Source: Xestospongia bergquistia (taxonomy: Eukaryota > Porifera > Demospongiae > Haplosclerida > Petrosiidae). Taken from it: DNA of 64,000 nucleotides. Positions 11,633-21,994 of this stretch are shown one piece after another; the first letter of the stretch is position 1; each line of letters begins with the position of its first letter. Below the pieces are notes generated by a model that saw only the letters and a list, made by a program, of their open reading frames with translations, made no database searches and had not been told where the DNA came from. The stretch is from NCBI GenBank assembly GCA_963965975.1, contig OZ014411.1, forward strand, positions 14,958,501 to 15,022,500, given 5' to 3'. Position numbers and translations under genes: made by a program.

Positions 11633-14305
11633 ATGAGATCACATAAAGACATTGTTAAAAAACAGAATTTATACAAAATAATAAAAATATAAAGAGATTA
11701 TGACTTATCAACAGATTACAAAGAGAAATTCTCTACCAGATTATATCATTACACAAGAGATATCTTTATGGTATTGGGTATTAAAAGGTTTATGTATGTA
11801 TCACAGGACTAAGTTATATTGTAATACAAGACATTTATGTGTTTGGGTATTAAGAGATATGTACATGTTACAGGACTGGCTTGGATTGTATTATGAGGTT
11901 GAGTATTAAGACTTTTTATATACTAGTTGACATTATGTTGTATGTATAATCAGACATTTGTGCATGTATATATCACAAGAAAAGGTTGGATTGCATTACA
12001 AGACGTTGGGTATTAACAGGTATGTACCTGTCACAGGACTGGGTTGGGTTAGATTGTATTACAAGAGATTGGGTTTTTAAAGGTATTTACAAACTTACAA
12101 CTCGGCTAGAGATATCAAATGCTGGAGTCTAGTAGAACAATCCAGTATGATGTAGACCCTTCTATATTAGACAATCATTATGAGGATATAACTTCACTTC
12201 TACATGTATGTGATCAAATGATGTTGATATATTGTAACAACTGAGCAGAGTATGGTTTTAAAATTAACATTAACAACAATTATTATTATTATATAAAAAT
12301 TAACAACTCACAAAAAAGTCAATACAAACATAAAATATATGTTTAAAGTACTTCTTTAAACAATTTCTGTCTTGTTCCAAGATCGATGTGCTAATAATAA
12401 TACTGAAAACACATAAGGAATCTGTAATAACACTGAATTGCTATCACCATGGCAATAAACAGTTTCCAAGGTATAGGTGGAGTTGAAGAGAATCCATAAC
12501 ACACTCCTGTACGATCAGCATCTCTTAAATGATGAGAAAGAAAGCTTACTAATATTATAAGGGGAAGATATATTGAGCATATTTGTTATGGAAATGAGGA
12601 ATTAAGAAGATAATGCAGTAAATGAGAAGAGTTATAAAATGAAGTGGTGCTATATTGTCAGCAAAAAATCAAAATCCTCACTGTAGGTTCTGTAGTGATG
12701 TTATTTTGTTAGTTTCTTTGTAAAATTTGCCATAATATAACAACGAAGTCTTTTTCATGAAAATACCCACTTAGTTGAAAGTACATTGCAAACTATTCTA
12801 ATGAGCTAGCCTACCCTCCTTTTTATGAGCTGATTTGGGAGGGAGGGTCTAGAAGTGAACTCGGTAGTCCAGCAAATTAGCCCCTCCTCCTTTTTGATAA
12901 GCTGACAAGCGGGGAAGGGTTTAGAAGAGAACTACATAGGCTATATAGCATGTGGTTATGTAGTTAGTTCTTTTCCTCTGTATATAACACATAGTGTTGT
13001 ATTGTGTGCAAGTGGTCTTTTGAACAATTAAATTGCATCATATAATGATAAAGATATGATAGCAATTAAGATCCATTTTAAAATTGATAACTTATACTGT
13101 AAACATGCAATAATTATTAATTATGTGTGGTTTAAAAGAATTTAACATGTTGCCTACAAGATTGTTTCTTTTTGTGGGACCTATAAAATTAAATAATGAT
13201 GAAAATTAAATATTAGTAGTAGTTTTGTTCTAGTTGCTTAAATGGGAGTGCCTTTTATTCTTGTCCCTCAAAAATATATAATGTTATTTAAAACATTATT
13301 TGGTTCACTGATGTTTGTTATTCGTATGGGCCACCCGTGTGCAACTTTTTTTAAATGTAACAAAATGCTGGCAAATTTGATTTGTCTAAGAGACAGGACA
13401 TGTCCTATAGGACTTATACAGTCCTGCATGGTGACTCACCTGAGACACCGTAATTAAACGATTTATTCAATAGTAACTATATACTCATAATTTGAAGTTG
13501 AGTGGAATTGTCAAAATGAGATATTCCATTGATGACTTCAACTGTTTGGTGACAACTCCTAAAATATTGTAAAAAACAATAATAAATTAAATGGAATACA
13601 TTTAAAATTGACAATTTTGACATGCTACACATGTACATGATACAGCTACAGAAATTTTTTTCACATCATCATGAGATCTATTCTATTAATGAGGATAAAT
13701 ATCAATAGTTGTTCAGTTTTTAGGTCAAAAGAACAAGTTCAGTTTGGTAAAGCTGGTATTGAATGAAGAGAGGACACTGGCATCTTGGTCAGTGTAACTT
13801 TATCATATCAATGCTTTATGTGTGTAAATGAGCATATTACACATGTGAGAATCCCCTAACTTAGTGTAAAATATTCTTAAAGTAATAATGTAACGTCTGT
13901 TATGCCTGAACTTTGTCATTTAGTTCTATCGCTATCTTTAATCCATCTGTCAATATCCCAGTCACATTATCTAACATACATCAAATTAATATACTAATTA
14001 ATATAGTCTATGGTACTATGTAAGGAATGGCCCAAACTCATTGGTAGGTAAATTACTTGAATTTTCTTTATGAAGTTAGTTATATAGGTGCTTGTTAATA
14101 AGTAGACTGATTGTGATCAAAAATGTTGCAAAAGTATGTAAAAATTTAATTAATTCATTAATTTAGATGGACTAGCAGGTATTATTAAATAATACCTCTT
14201 GTTCTGCTAGTCTATGTAAATTAATGAATTATTTAATTTTTACATACTTTTGCAACAATTTTGATACTATTTTTAAATCTAACGCAACATTTGAGAGCAG
14301 CAATA
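11633..14305. other. 2.7-kb segment present only in copy A
   Basis: Copy B jumps directly from the equivalent of 11,632 to 14,306. The segment contains a degenerate ~80-bp tandem repeat at 11,760-12,110 (recurring GGACTGGGTTGGATTG and GGTATTAA), a ~65-bp direct duplication at about 12,800-12,935 with AGCCCCTCCTCCTTTTT-like tracts, and a foldback element at 14,115-14,265. No protein recognised. It may be an insertion in A or a deletion in B. Confidence 0.6.
14115..14265. repeat. Foldback (MITE-like) inverted repeat
   Basis: Two arms of about 65 bp, starting GATCAAAAATGTTGCAAAAG on the left and mirrored on the right, separated by a short centre with a nested inverted repeat (GGTATTATTAAATAATACC). 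Arms are more than 90% complementary. Target duplication not clear. Confidence 0.75.
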
Positions 14306-17300
14306 CTAATGTCGATTAACAAGTAGTACCTATTAATGACATTTGAATCTTGTCTTGGTAGCATTTTAACAAAAGTTAACAAGTTTATCATTATTTACCA
14401 TTCTATAAAACTGTATAATTTATTTATAATCAGCTTTCAAAATATTCACTTAAGAAATTATTCAAAAAAATGAAATAAATAATACCACATATATTATTAA
14501 ATAAATTTCCTTAATTATTAATGTAACAGTATAATTGCAACTATCAACTAGACTTAACTACACTTACATAGTTAAAATCAAAATAACTAGTGACCTGTCA
14601 CCTCTGATGGATAATGCATATTACATCTAATATGAGTGTCAGGTCCTTCTATACTGGCTTCAACATTCAAAGAGTTCAAACATTACACTCCTGGTGAAGA
14701 AAAGATAGCAATAACAGTGATATTTTGCTCAGAGAGAGGAAAAAAGACTAGGTTTCTCCTACAGGGACCAGACCAATGAAATGATGATTCCAAAGACCTA
14801 ATACTAAAAGGAAATAATATCTACAATTTAAAAAACAGAAATATTATATTTGAATGAATGTGACATTAAAATGTTTTTCAAGGGATTCACCTAAACATCA
14901 TTATTTTAACACTTATTATATCTGTTCAGTAACTGTAACATTGTATGAGCCACTTTGCCATGTACTTTAAACTTATAAATCAAAGCATGATGTTTTAACT
15001 ATTACAATTATACTATATCTTTTAAATCAGTAGTGACAATTAGATCCAAGTTCAAAGTACCAATGGTAATACATAGTATTATAATTTAAACAGTGGTACA
15101 TCTATAACATACTGGACAAAGTCAATCGTTACCATGGCAATCAAGTTTTCTAAAACTTTCTACTCACCAAACAGCCATTTTAGAAGTAGATAACAATTTA
15201 CCAATATTGTCACTTCTTCACTGATACTATTAAAACCAAGACCACACCTACTGGTATAACACACTATTGATTAGCAGCAGAAAAGTAATGTGACACAGTA
15301 GCATAATATAAGAAGGTGTCTTTAACAAAATTGTAAGTAGATGATGTTAAACAAGGAGTAGAGGTGTGTCTGATGAGGGATGTGACTAAAGGTAAGAAAT
15401 CAATAGATTTATTCATATAGACAATTAAAATGTCTCCTATCTTTCCCTTAAAACTTCCGCTGTCAAATTTTACATACAAAATTAATAAGCTTATAATTAC
15501 AATACAAGTGTATCCAATAAATATTTGCAAATCATTAACTCAGTATATATCCACGGTATATATATTTATACATTCAATGCATATGTTCTATTATGAAGCA
15601 GACAATGTACCTCACAGAATATCACTAAACCAATATTATTTCTGAGCAACCAATTCCAATTTTTTCTCATGAAGGTACACTATACCATTCTCCATATGAG
15701 AAAATTTTAAATCTAAGCAAACAGCCAAACTAGCAAACAAATCAGTCTACTAAAACACTAACACAAGTGCTCTATACATTATTGTTGTAATAAACATAGT
15801 TAGAAATTACCTTTTTCCTGAGTTACAGTAACTAACTGTAACTAACACTAGATATCTGTACAATTTAAATATTCACTGAAGATCCCAAGGTACCACTCAA
15901 TCTTAACTGATAGTAAAACTTTAGCATGATCCAGACTGAGTGAGAGAAGAGTTTATGATGTTAGAGTAATGATATATTGATAGATTCTTTTAAAATCTTG
16001 GGATAATGCAGTGTTTAACAAAGACATTACATAGAAGAAATTGTCGTACAGTAAGTGTATCATTGGGTCTTAGTACTCTTTGACTGTGTTTCTGCGTGTA
16101 TGAGAGGAGATAGAAAGAGTTACAAATAGACAGCAAAAAGAACATAAAAAGTTATTTCAATATAACCTGAACTAAGTGACTCATTCATACAATTATGAGT
16201 GACCATTCTGGCTCATACAATATTGCAAAGAGTTTCAATAGCTTTAGAGTCTTATACATGCATGAACTTAGAGCTGATTTTTTCAGATTAGTTTGGTAAA
16301 ATAGAAGGAGTAGATAAAGGAAGAGACAGACAGACAGGACATAATAAAGGAAGACAGAGAGTAGAAGGCCTATTCCTATGTATCATCAGATATAGTTAAG
16401 ACAACAGAATCCATTGGTGACGATGTCTAGTAATGATGTATTAGTTAAAACATGTAATTAATGTGTACTATGCACATGTTTACATGTATGATGCTATAAA
16501 TGAAATATCTAATGAAAGACATTCTGAATTATATATTGAAGACATTTGTTCTAGCCCTAAACAAATACTGTAGTGAGTTATTAAACATGTATACTGAGGA
16601 CGCTTGTTGTAGTCCCAACAAATATTTGAAAAGAAGACACCCTTATAACAACAATAATTTCCAAAGTTCAAGAGTGTCTGTTACAACTTGCTATGCCTGT
16701 TTTAGTAAAGTACAGTGTTACAATGAGGTAGATACTTTTGAGTTAGTGGTAACCTCTGAACTACAGTTGGTAATGTTTTTATTAAACATATTATTTCTCT
16801 TGCTAATAAATTAAAGGTTGATAAAAACATTGAAGAATCATCTAGTAACTTACCTGTCCATGAACTAATTCTGTGATATTGAATTGTTGAAAAACATGCT
16901 GTAAACGAGAGGAACGTTATGTCACTTAAAGTCCAAAGCAGCATTGAATGTTCTTCATTTCAGATACTTATAGAGGCTTTTGTCTTTTTGCTACAGATAT
17001 ATGTCAGCATAAGAACTTAAATGCAGACTTAAAAAGTTATAACAAGTTTCATAGATGAATTGATGCATGACATTGCAATTTCATGAATACTTCATCTGAT
17101 ACAAATATGTTTCATTTAGGTGAATTTAATCAGCAATACTGAACTGTTTGGCAAGATCCTTATTGCACCACAAACAACCTAATCTTACACTTCTGGTTTT
17201 GTGATTAATTTATAATTAAGTAGTGAGTGAGATTAGAATAATTTTAAACTACATGCAGTGAAAAACATTTTAATTAAGTGTACTTCTTAATCATAATTAT

Positions 17301-17519
17301 CATTTAGAAGCATAATCATTATAATCTCTAATAAATATACACATTGATTTCATCACTCTGTAATAAACTTGTTTACAGTAAGTATGACCTCTTGTTCTCG
17401 CCAAAAATGAATATATAAATATTTTGAAAGAATTTTATTTTTGGTCAAAAAAGGTACAAGATCACTATCAGTCAACAAAACTACAGCTAAAATGACTAAC
17501 TATAACTAAAATGAAAATA
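14306..17519. other. Block 2 of the duplication, no confident gene (copy A)
   Basis: Matches 54,815-58,030 of copy B. Minus-strand open stretches kept in both copies are: 15,264-15,470, ending ATVSHYFSAANQ; 15,644-15,718, ending in a stop after a region reading MENGIVYLHE, with a pyrimidine-rich acceptor; and 16,854-16,944, an ATG with 30 codons and a consensus GTAAGT donor. They could be exons of one lineage-specific minus-strand gene, but phases do not join cleanly. High nucleotide identity between the copies means conservation of frame is weak evidence. Confidence 0.4.
16854..16944 (-). CDS. Possible first exon of an unknown minus-strand gene (copy A)
   Basis: ATG at 16,944 followed by a hydrophobic N-terminus (MLLWTLSDITFLSFTACF) like a weak signal peptide, then ACAG/GTAAGT donor at 16,853. 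Copy B keeps start, frame and donor (57,381-57,471). Downstream exons could not be joined, so the product is unknown. Confidence 0.3.
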
Positions 17520-17524
17520 TAGAC
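17520..17524. repeat. Target-site duplication (left), TAGAC
   Basis: The five bases TAGAC flank the young LTR element on both sides (17,520-17,524 and 21,935-21,939). They occur once at the empty site in copy B near 58,049. Confidence 0.95.
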
Positions 17525-17750
17525 TGTGATATCCTCTCAACTCTTTTCAACTCTTTAACACTTAGGTTTTGTTTGTAATTATGTTAGTTAGTGTCTCTAC
17601 TGTAAATTGGTGCTAATTGTGTTAATAGTTTTGTCACTTAGTTCTTTTGTTTATTGTTATTGATTTTGTATAAATAGGATTTAGTTTTTACTTGTACTAG
17701 AGTTTCCATTCTATCCATTAAAATTATTTCAATTTAACTTAAACACCACA
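17525..17750 (+). repeat. 5' LTR
   Basis: 226 bp, TG...CA ends. A TATAAATA box at 17,669-17,676 is a likely core promoter for the genomic transcript. Confidence 0.95.
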
Positions 17751-17752
17751 AT

Positions 17753-17764
17753 TGGCGACGAGAG
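17753..17764 (+). other. tRNA-Ser primer-binding site
   Basis: TGGCGACGAGAG, two bases after the LTR. Its first 10 bases are the reverse complement of the CTCGTCG-CCA 3' end typical of some metazoan serine tRNAs, as in mag-family elements. Confidence 0.75.
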
Positions 17765-17785
17765 TGGTGGATTTTCGCTATTATC

Positions 17786-20056
17786 ATGGCAACTTCACAG
17801 TTCGGAACTCTCAAAGAATTTAACTCAAATGAGGGATCAATCACCTCATATCTGGAACGTGTTGACCTTTACTTTACTGCAAACTCTGTTCCAGGGGACA
17901 AGCAAGTTCCCATTTTTCTGACCTGTATTGGTACGTCTACGTATACTCTTCTCAGTGATCTCCTTGCTCCATCTCCGCCCAGCACCAAGTCTCTGGCCGA
18001 GATCTCAGATGTTCTACGGAAGCATTTTGAACCAAAGAGAGCCATCATAGCTGAACGGTATCACTTTCACAAACGTAATCAAGCTGTGGGGGAATCTATT
18101 GCTGATTATGACGCTGCTCTACGTAAGCTAGCGACTAACTGTAAATTCGGGGACTACCTAGAGGATGCTCTTCGTGACCGATTCGTATGTGGGCTGAGTA
18201 ACGAAGCGATACAGCGACGGTTACTTTCCGAGCCTGACCTAACTCTCACCAAAGCGATGGAACTAGCGCAAGGTATGGAAGCCGCTGAACGTAACTCCAA
18301 ATCCCTTAAAGGTACCGAGTTCGCCGTTAGAAAACTTCGTGGTAAACCTCCGCCTCGACCTAAGACGCAACAACCGTGTTACCGATGTGGGAAGTCAAAT
18401 CACTCACCTATGGATTGTAAATTCAAGGACGTTGAATGTCATTCATGTGGAAAGAAAGGCCATATTGCCCCAGTTTGCCGAACTAAACATCAGAAACGGA
18501 CCAACGCAGCCACTGGACGAATTAAGAAACCTTTCACAGCCAATGTTGTGAATGAGGACAGCATCGACGCTACCGACTCCGATAGTGATGAACACTATTT
18601 ATTTAAGCTGCGTGAATCATCCTCCCATCCAATGGAAGTAACCGTGACCGTCGAAGACAAACCACTTGTTATGGAGGTAGACAGCGGCGCCGCCGTATCT
18701 ATCATCTCAGAAGCAACTCGAACGAAATTATTTCCACATCTGAAATTACATAAGTCCAAGGTTGTCCTGAAGACATACACGGACGAACCTATACAAGTTA
18801 AGGGACAACTTAATGTCCACGTTAGCTACAAAGGACAGACTTCACCTCTAAAATTGGTGGTGGTTAATGGGGCTGGTCCAAACCTCTTTGGAAGGAACTG
18901 GCTGAAGTACATCCGACTGGACTGGCACAGAATTGCCACGGTACAGCCTGGGTCCCAAGGAGTGCAAGCCCTGTTGCAACAGCACTCAAACCTCTTTAAA
19001 GATGAGCTAGGAACTGTCAATTCATACAAGGCAACTATTCACATCAAACCCGAAGCCACACCGAAATTTTTCAAACCTCGTCCTGTCCCATTTGCAATTA
19101 AAGGTGCTGTAGGAAAGGAATTGGATCGATTGGAACAACAAGGAATAATCAGGAAGGTCGACCACAGTGACTGGGCTGCAACTATTGTTGTAGTGCCTAA
19201 GAAAGATGGAAGGTTCCGCCTGTGTGGTGACTACAAGGTCACAATAAACCAAGCTCTCACAGTAGACCAGTACCCACTTCCCAAGCCTGAAGATTTGTTT
19301 GCTACATTAGCAAATGGAAAACATTTTACCAAGTTAGATCTTTCACAAGCCTACTTACAACTAGCACTGGCGGAAGATTCTATGAAGTATGTCACAATAA
19401 ACACACACCAAGGTCTATACCAATTCACTAGATTGCCATTTGGAATTACATCAGCACCAGCTATTTTTCAGAGGCTCATGGATAAGATCCTACACGGACT
19501 GCCAGGAGTCATTTGTTATATTGATGACATATTAGTCACAGGAAAAGATGACGAAGAACATCTTCGACATTTAGCAGCTGTGCTAAACAGATTAGAAGAG
19601 CACAATTTCAGACTTAAGAAGGACAAATGTCACTTCCTTATACCCTCTGTCGAGTACCTTGGACATCAAATCGATCAAGAAGGAATTCATGCAGTACCTA
19701 GCAAAGTGGAAGCCATCACCAACGCTCCACCACCTACTAACGTCCAAGAGCTTCGGTCATTTCTTGGCTTACTCAATTACTACGGAAAATTTATTCGAAA
19801 TCTCTCAAGTATTTTACACCCACTCAACGGTCTGCTTCGTGCAAATCAAAAGTGGAAATGGACTGACGAATGCACAAAAGCATTTAAAGAAGCCAAAAGA
19901 CAATTAGTTTCTGCCAATGTATTGACCCATTATAATCCCACTCTACCCATCATTCTTGCAGCTGACGCCTCTGCCTATGGAATAGGAGCTGTAATTTCTC
20001 GTCCTGCCAGATGGATCAGAAAAACCAATTTCCTTTGCCTCACGCACACTAACTAG
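17786..20056 (+). CDS. Gag-Pol, first part: Gag, protease, reverse transcriptase, start of RNase H
   Basis: Begins with ATG 36 bp after the LTR. Gag occupies about residues 1-245 and ends in two CCHC zinc knuckles (CYRCGKSNHSPMDC and CHSCGKKGHIAPVC). An aspartic protease active site follows (MEVDSGAAVS, near residue 298). Reverse transcriptase has GRFRLCGDYKVT, LDLSQAYLQL, the catalytic YIDD box and the FLGLLNYYGKFI thumb. RNase H begins at AADASAYGIGA, then the frame shifts near 20,003 and a stop comes at 20,056. Gag and Pol are in a single frame. The shift lies inside RNase H, not at a gag/pol boundary, so a mutation or assembly error is more likely than programmed frameshifting. Confidence 0.93.
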   Translation: MATSQFGTLKEFNSNEGSITSYLERVDLYFTANSVPGDKQVPIFLTCIGTSTYTLLSDLLAPSPPSTKSLAEISDVLRKHFEPKRAIIAERYHFHKRNQAVGESIADYDAALRKLATNCKFGDYLEDALRDRFVCGLSNEAIQRRLLSEPDLTLTKAMELAQGMEAAERNSKSLKGTEFAVRKLRGKPPPRPKTQQPCYRCGKSNHSPMDCKFKDVECHSCGKKGHIAPVCRTKHQKRTNAATGRIKKPFTANVVNEDSIDATDSDSDEHYLFKLRESSSHPMEVTVTVEDKPLVMEVDSGAAVSIISEATRTKLFPHLKLHKSKVVLKTYTDEPIQVKGQLNVHVSYKGQTSPLKLVVVNGAGPNLFGRNWLKYIRLDWHRIATVQPGSQGVQALLQQHSNLFKDELGTVNSYKATIHIKPEATPKFFKPRPVPFAIKGAVGKELDRLEQQGIIRKVDHSDWAATIVVVPKKDGRFRLCGDYKVTINQALTVDQYPLPKPEDLFATLANGKHFTKLDLSQAYLQLALAEDSMKYVTINTHQGLYQFTRLPFGITSAPAIFQRLMDKILHGLPGVICYIDDILVTGKDDEEHLRHLAAVLNRLEEHNFRLKKDKCHFLIPSVEYLGHQIDQEGIHAVPSKVEAITNAPPPTNVQELRSFLGLLNYYGKFIRNLSSILHPLNGLLRANQKWKWTDECTKAFKEAKRQLVSANVLTHYNPTLPIILAADASAYGIGAVISRPARWIRKTNFLCLTHTN

Positions 20057-21713
20057 TGCAGAGAAAAACTATTCACAGCTTGAAAAAGAAGCTCTCTCTT
20101 TGATTTTTGGAGTTCGTAAATTCCACCAATATCTTTACGGAAGAAAATTTACCCTCATAACCGACCACAAACCCCTCACTGCAATTTTTGGCTCAAAGAA
20201 AGGAATTCCTTCTTTAGCTGCTGCTCGTTTACAGCGATGGGGACTTCTATTGTCAGGTTATGATTACAATATTTGTTTTAAACCTACCGAAAACCACAGC
20301 AATGCTGATGGACTGTCAAGACTTCCACTACATGACCAAGAAGCAGTTGGTGAAACGAAAACAGTTACCATCTTCAATCTCTCTCAAATTCAAGCCTTAC
20401 CAGTCACCTCTAATCAAGTTCAGGTTGCCACTAGGTGTGATCCCATTCTTAGCAAGATTGTTGATTATGTGAGGAGGGGATGGCCAAAGCAAGTACCAGA
20501 TAACATTCGACCATATCAATCAAAACAAGAAGAAATTACTATTGAAAGTGGATGCCTACTATGGGGTATTCGTGTCATTATTCCAAAAAGACTACAAAAT
20601 CAAATTCTACAGACACTTCACCAGAACCACCCAGGAGTCACTAGAATGAAAGCTATAGCTAGAAGCTACATGTGGTGGTTGGGAATTGACAAGGATATTG
20701 AGAATTTAGCAAAGTCATGTCTTCCTTGCCTTGAAAACAAATCTCAACCAGCTGCTGCACCTTTACACCCGTGGATCTGGCCTACCACACCATGGAAAAG
20801 AATTCACATCGATTTTGCAGGTCCTTTCCTGGACAAAATGTTCCTGGTAGTGGTGGATGCACACTCAAAATGGCCAGAAGTAATTCAAATGCCTTCAACA
20901 ACCTCTTTCAAAACTATTGAAGCACTCGGGAATCTCTTTGCAAAGTACGGTCTCCCAGAACAATTAGTATCAGACAATGGACCACAGTTCACCTCTGAAG
21001 AATTTGCCGAGTTTATGAAAGTTAATGGAATTAAGCATATTCGTAGTGCTCCATATCACCCCTCTACAAACGGGTTGGCGGAAAGGTTTGTTCAAACTTT
21101 CAAGAGAGCCATGAAGACTAGTGCTCAAGATGAACCAAATCTCAGTACTCGATTATCACAGTTCTTACTTGGATATCGATCAACACCGCATGCTACCACT
21201 AATGTTTCTCCTGGAGAATTATTTCTACAACGGAAGCTTCGTACGCGTTTTGATCTATTGAAACCTAACATTGAATCTGTCGTAAACACAAAACAGAGCA
21301 ACCAGAAAACTCATCATGATAAGCATGTCAAGCAGCGACACTTTTCAAAAGGGCAACTTGTGATGGTCAAGGACTTTATTCTCAAGAAATGGATACCTGG
21401 AAAAATAGTGAACACTACTGGACCACTGTCTTATTCAATTCAGATTGAAAATGGAAGGATAATTCGCCGTCATGTTGATCACATCAAATCTCGTTCGGTG
21501 ATTACTGTCAAATCTCCTTCACAACCTTATACCAATGATACTATGGAGTTTGATTTGTTTCCAACACCAAGTACTGATCATTTTGAACCTACCCCTACAC
21601 CAGTCGTTCAACAAGAACCTGTTCAAGAACGTCGCTACCCATTAAGGTCAAGTCGACATCCTCCTTCACGATATCAACCAGGACTGTCGCACTTAACAGG
21701 GGAGGAAATGTGA
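20004..21713 (+). CDS. Pol, second part: RNase H, integrase
   Basis: This is the +1 frame relative to the first part and is open from about 20,004. It carries the rest of RNase H (LEKEALSLIFGVRKFHQYL, ITDHKPL, DGLSRLP) and a complete integrase. The integrase has an HHCC zinc-binding N-terminus (HQNHPGVTRM ... CLPCLENK), the DDE core with HIDFAGPF, VSDNGPQFTS and NGLAERFVQTFKRAM, and a C-terminal KGQLVMVKDF region. It ends five bases inside the 3' LTR, which is usual for these elements. RNase H removes the RNA template and integrase inserts the cDNA. Confidence 0.92.
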   Translation: MPDGSEKPISFASRTLTSAEKNYSQLEKEALSLIFGVRKFHQYLYGRKFTLITDHKPLTAIFGSKKGIPSLAAARLQRWGLLLSGYDYNICFKPTENHSNADGLSRLPLHDQEAVGETKTVTIFNLSQIQALPVTSNQVQVATRCDPILSKIVDYVRRGWPKQVPDNIRPYQSKQEEITIESGCLLWGIRVIIPKRLQNQILQTLHQNHPGVTRMKAIARSYMWWLGIDKDIENLAKSCLPCLENKSQPAAAPLHPWIWPTTPWKRIHIDFAGPFLDKMFLVVVDAHSKWPEVIQMPSTTSFKTIEALGNLFAKYGLPEQLVSDNGPQFTSEEFAEFMKVNGIKHIRSAPYHPSTNGLAERFVQTFKRAMKTSAQDEPNLSTRLSQFLLGYRSTPHATTNVSPGELFLQRKLRTRFDLLKPNIESVVNTKQSNQKTHHDKHVKQRHFSKGQLVMVKDFILKKWIPGKIVNTTGPLSYSIQIENGRIIRRHVDHIKSRSVITVKSPSQPYTNDTMEFDLFPTPSTDHFEPTPTPVVQQEPVQERRYPLRSSRHPPSRYQPGLSHLTGEEM

Positions 21714-21934
21714 TATCCTCTCAACTCTTTTCAACTCTTTAACACTTAGGTTTTGTTTGTAATTATGTTAGTTAGTGTCTCTACTGTAAATTGGTGCTAA
21801 TTGTGTTAATAGTTTTGTCACTTAGTTCTTTTGTTTATTGTTATTGATTTTGTATAAATAGGATTTAGTTTTTACTTGTACTAGAGTTTCCATTCTATCC
21901 ATTAAAATTATTTCAATTTAACTTAAACACCACA
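21709..21934 (+). repeat. 3' LTR
   Basis: Same 226 bp as the 5' LTR with no difference that I can find. The polypurine tract is at about 21,698-21,708 and the TAGAC duplication follows at 21,935-21,939. Confidence 0.95.
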
Positions 21935-21994
21935 TAGACTACACTACAGTCTACAAGATACAATGTTATACACAGCTGCATTGTCATTTGGCCA

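Larger units (their letters stand above)
17525..21934 (+). mobile_element. Young full-length Ty3/gypsy (mag-like) LTR retrotransposon
   Basis: 4,410 bp bounded by two 226-bp LTRs that I find identical, each starting TGTGATATCC and ending CACCACA. A primer-binding site complementary to the 3' end of tRNA-Ser lies at 17,753-17,764, and a polypurine tract (AGGGGAGGAAA) directly precedes the 3' LTR. TAGAC flanks both ends, and the paralogous copy B shows the uninterrupted site. Gag-Pol is complete except for one frameshift near 20,003. Identical LTRs, the target duplication and the empty site show that insertion was recent and came after the large duplication. GC content is visibly higher than the host flanks. 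Confidence 0.97.

Noticed and set aside
11700..11909. 69-codon open frame
   Set aside because: It is produced by the degenerate ~80-bp tandem repeat and has no splice or start context.
18339..19252. Short frames on both strands within the young gypsy element
   Set aside because: They overlap the continuous Gag-Pol frame and have no recognisable domains.
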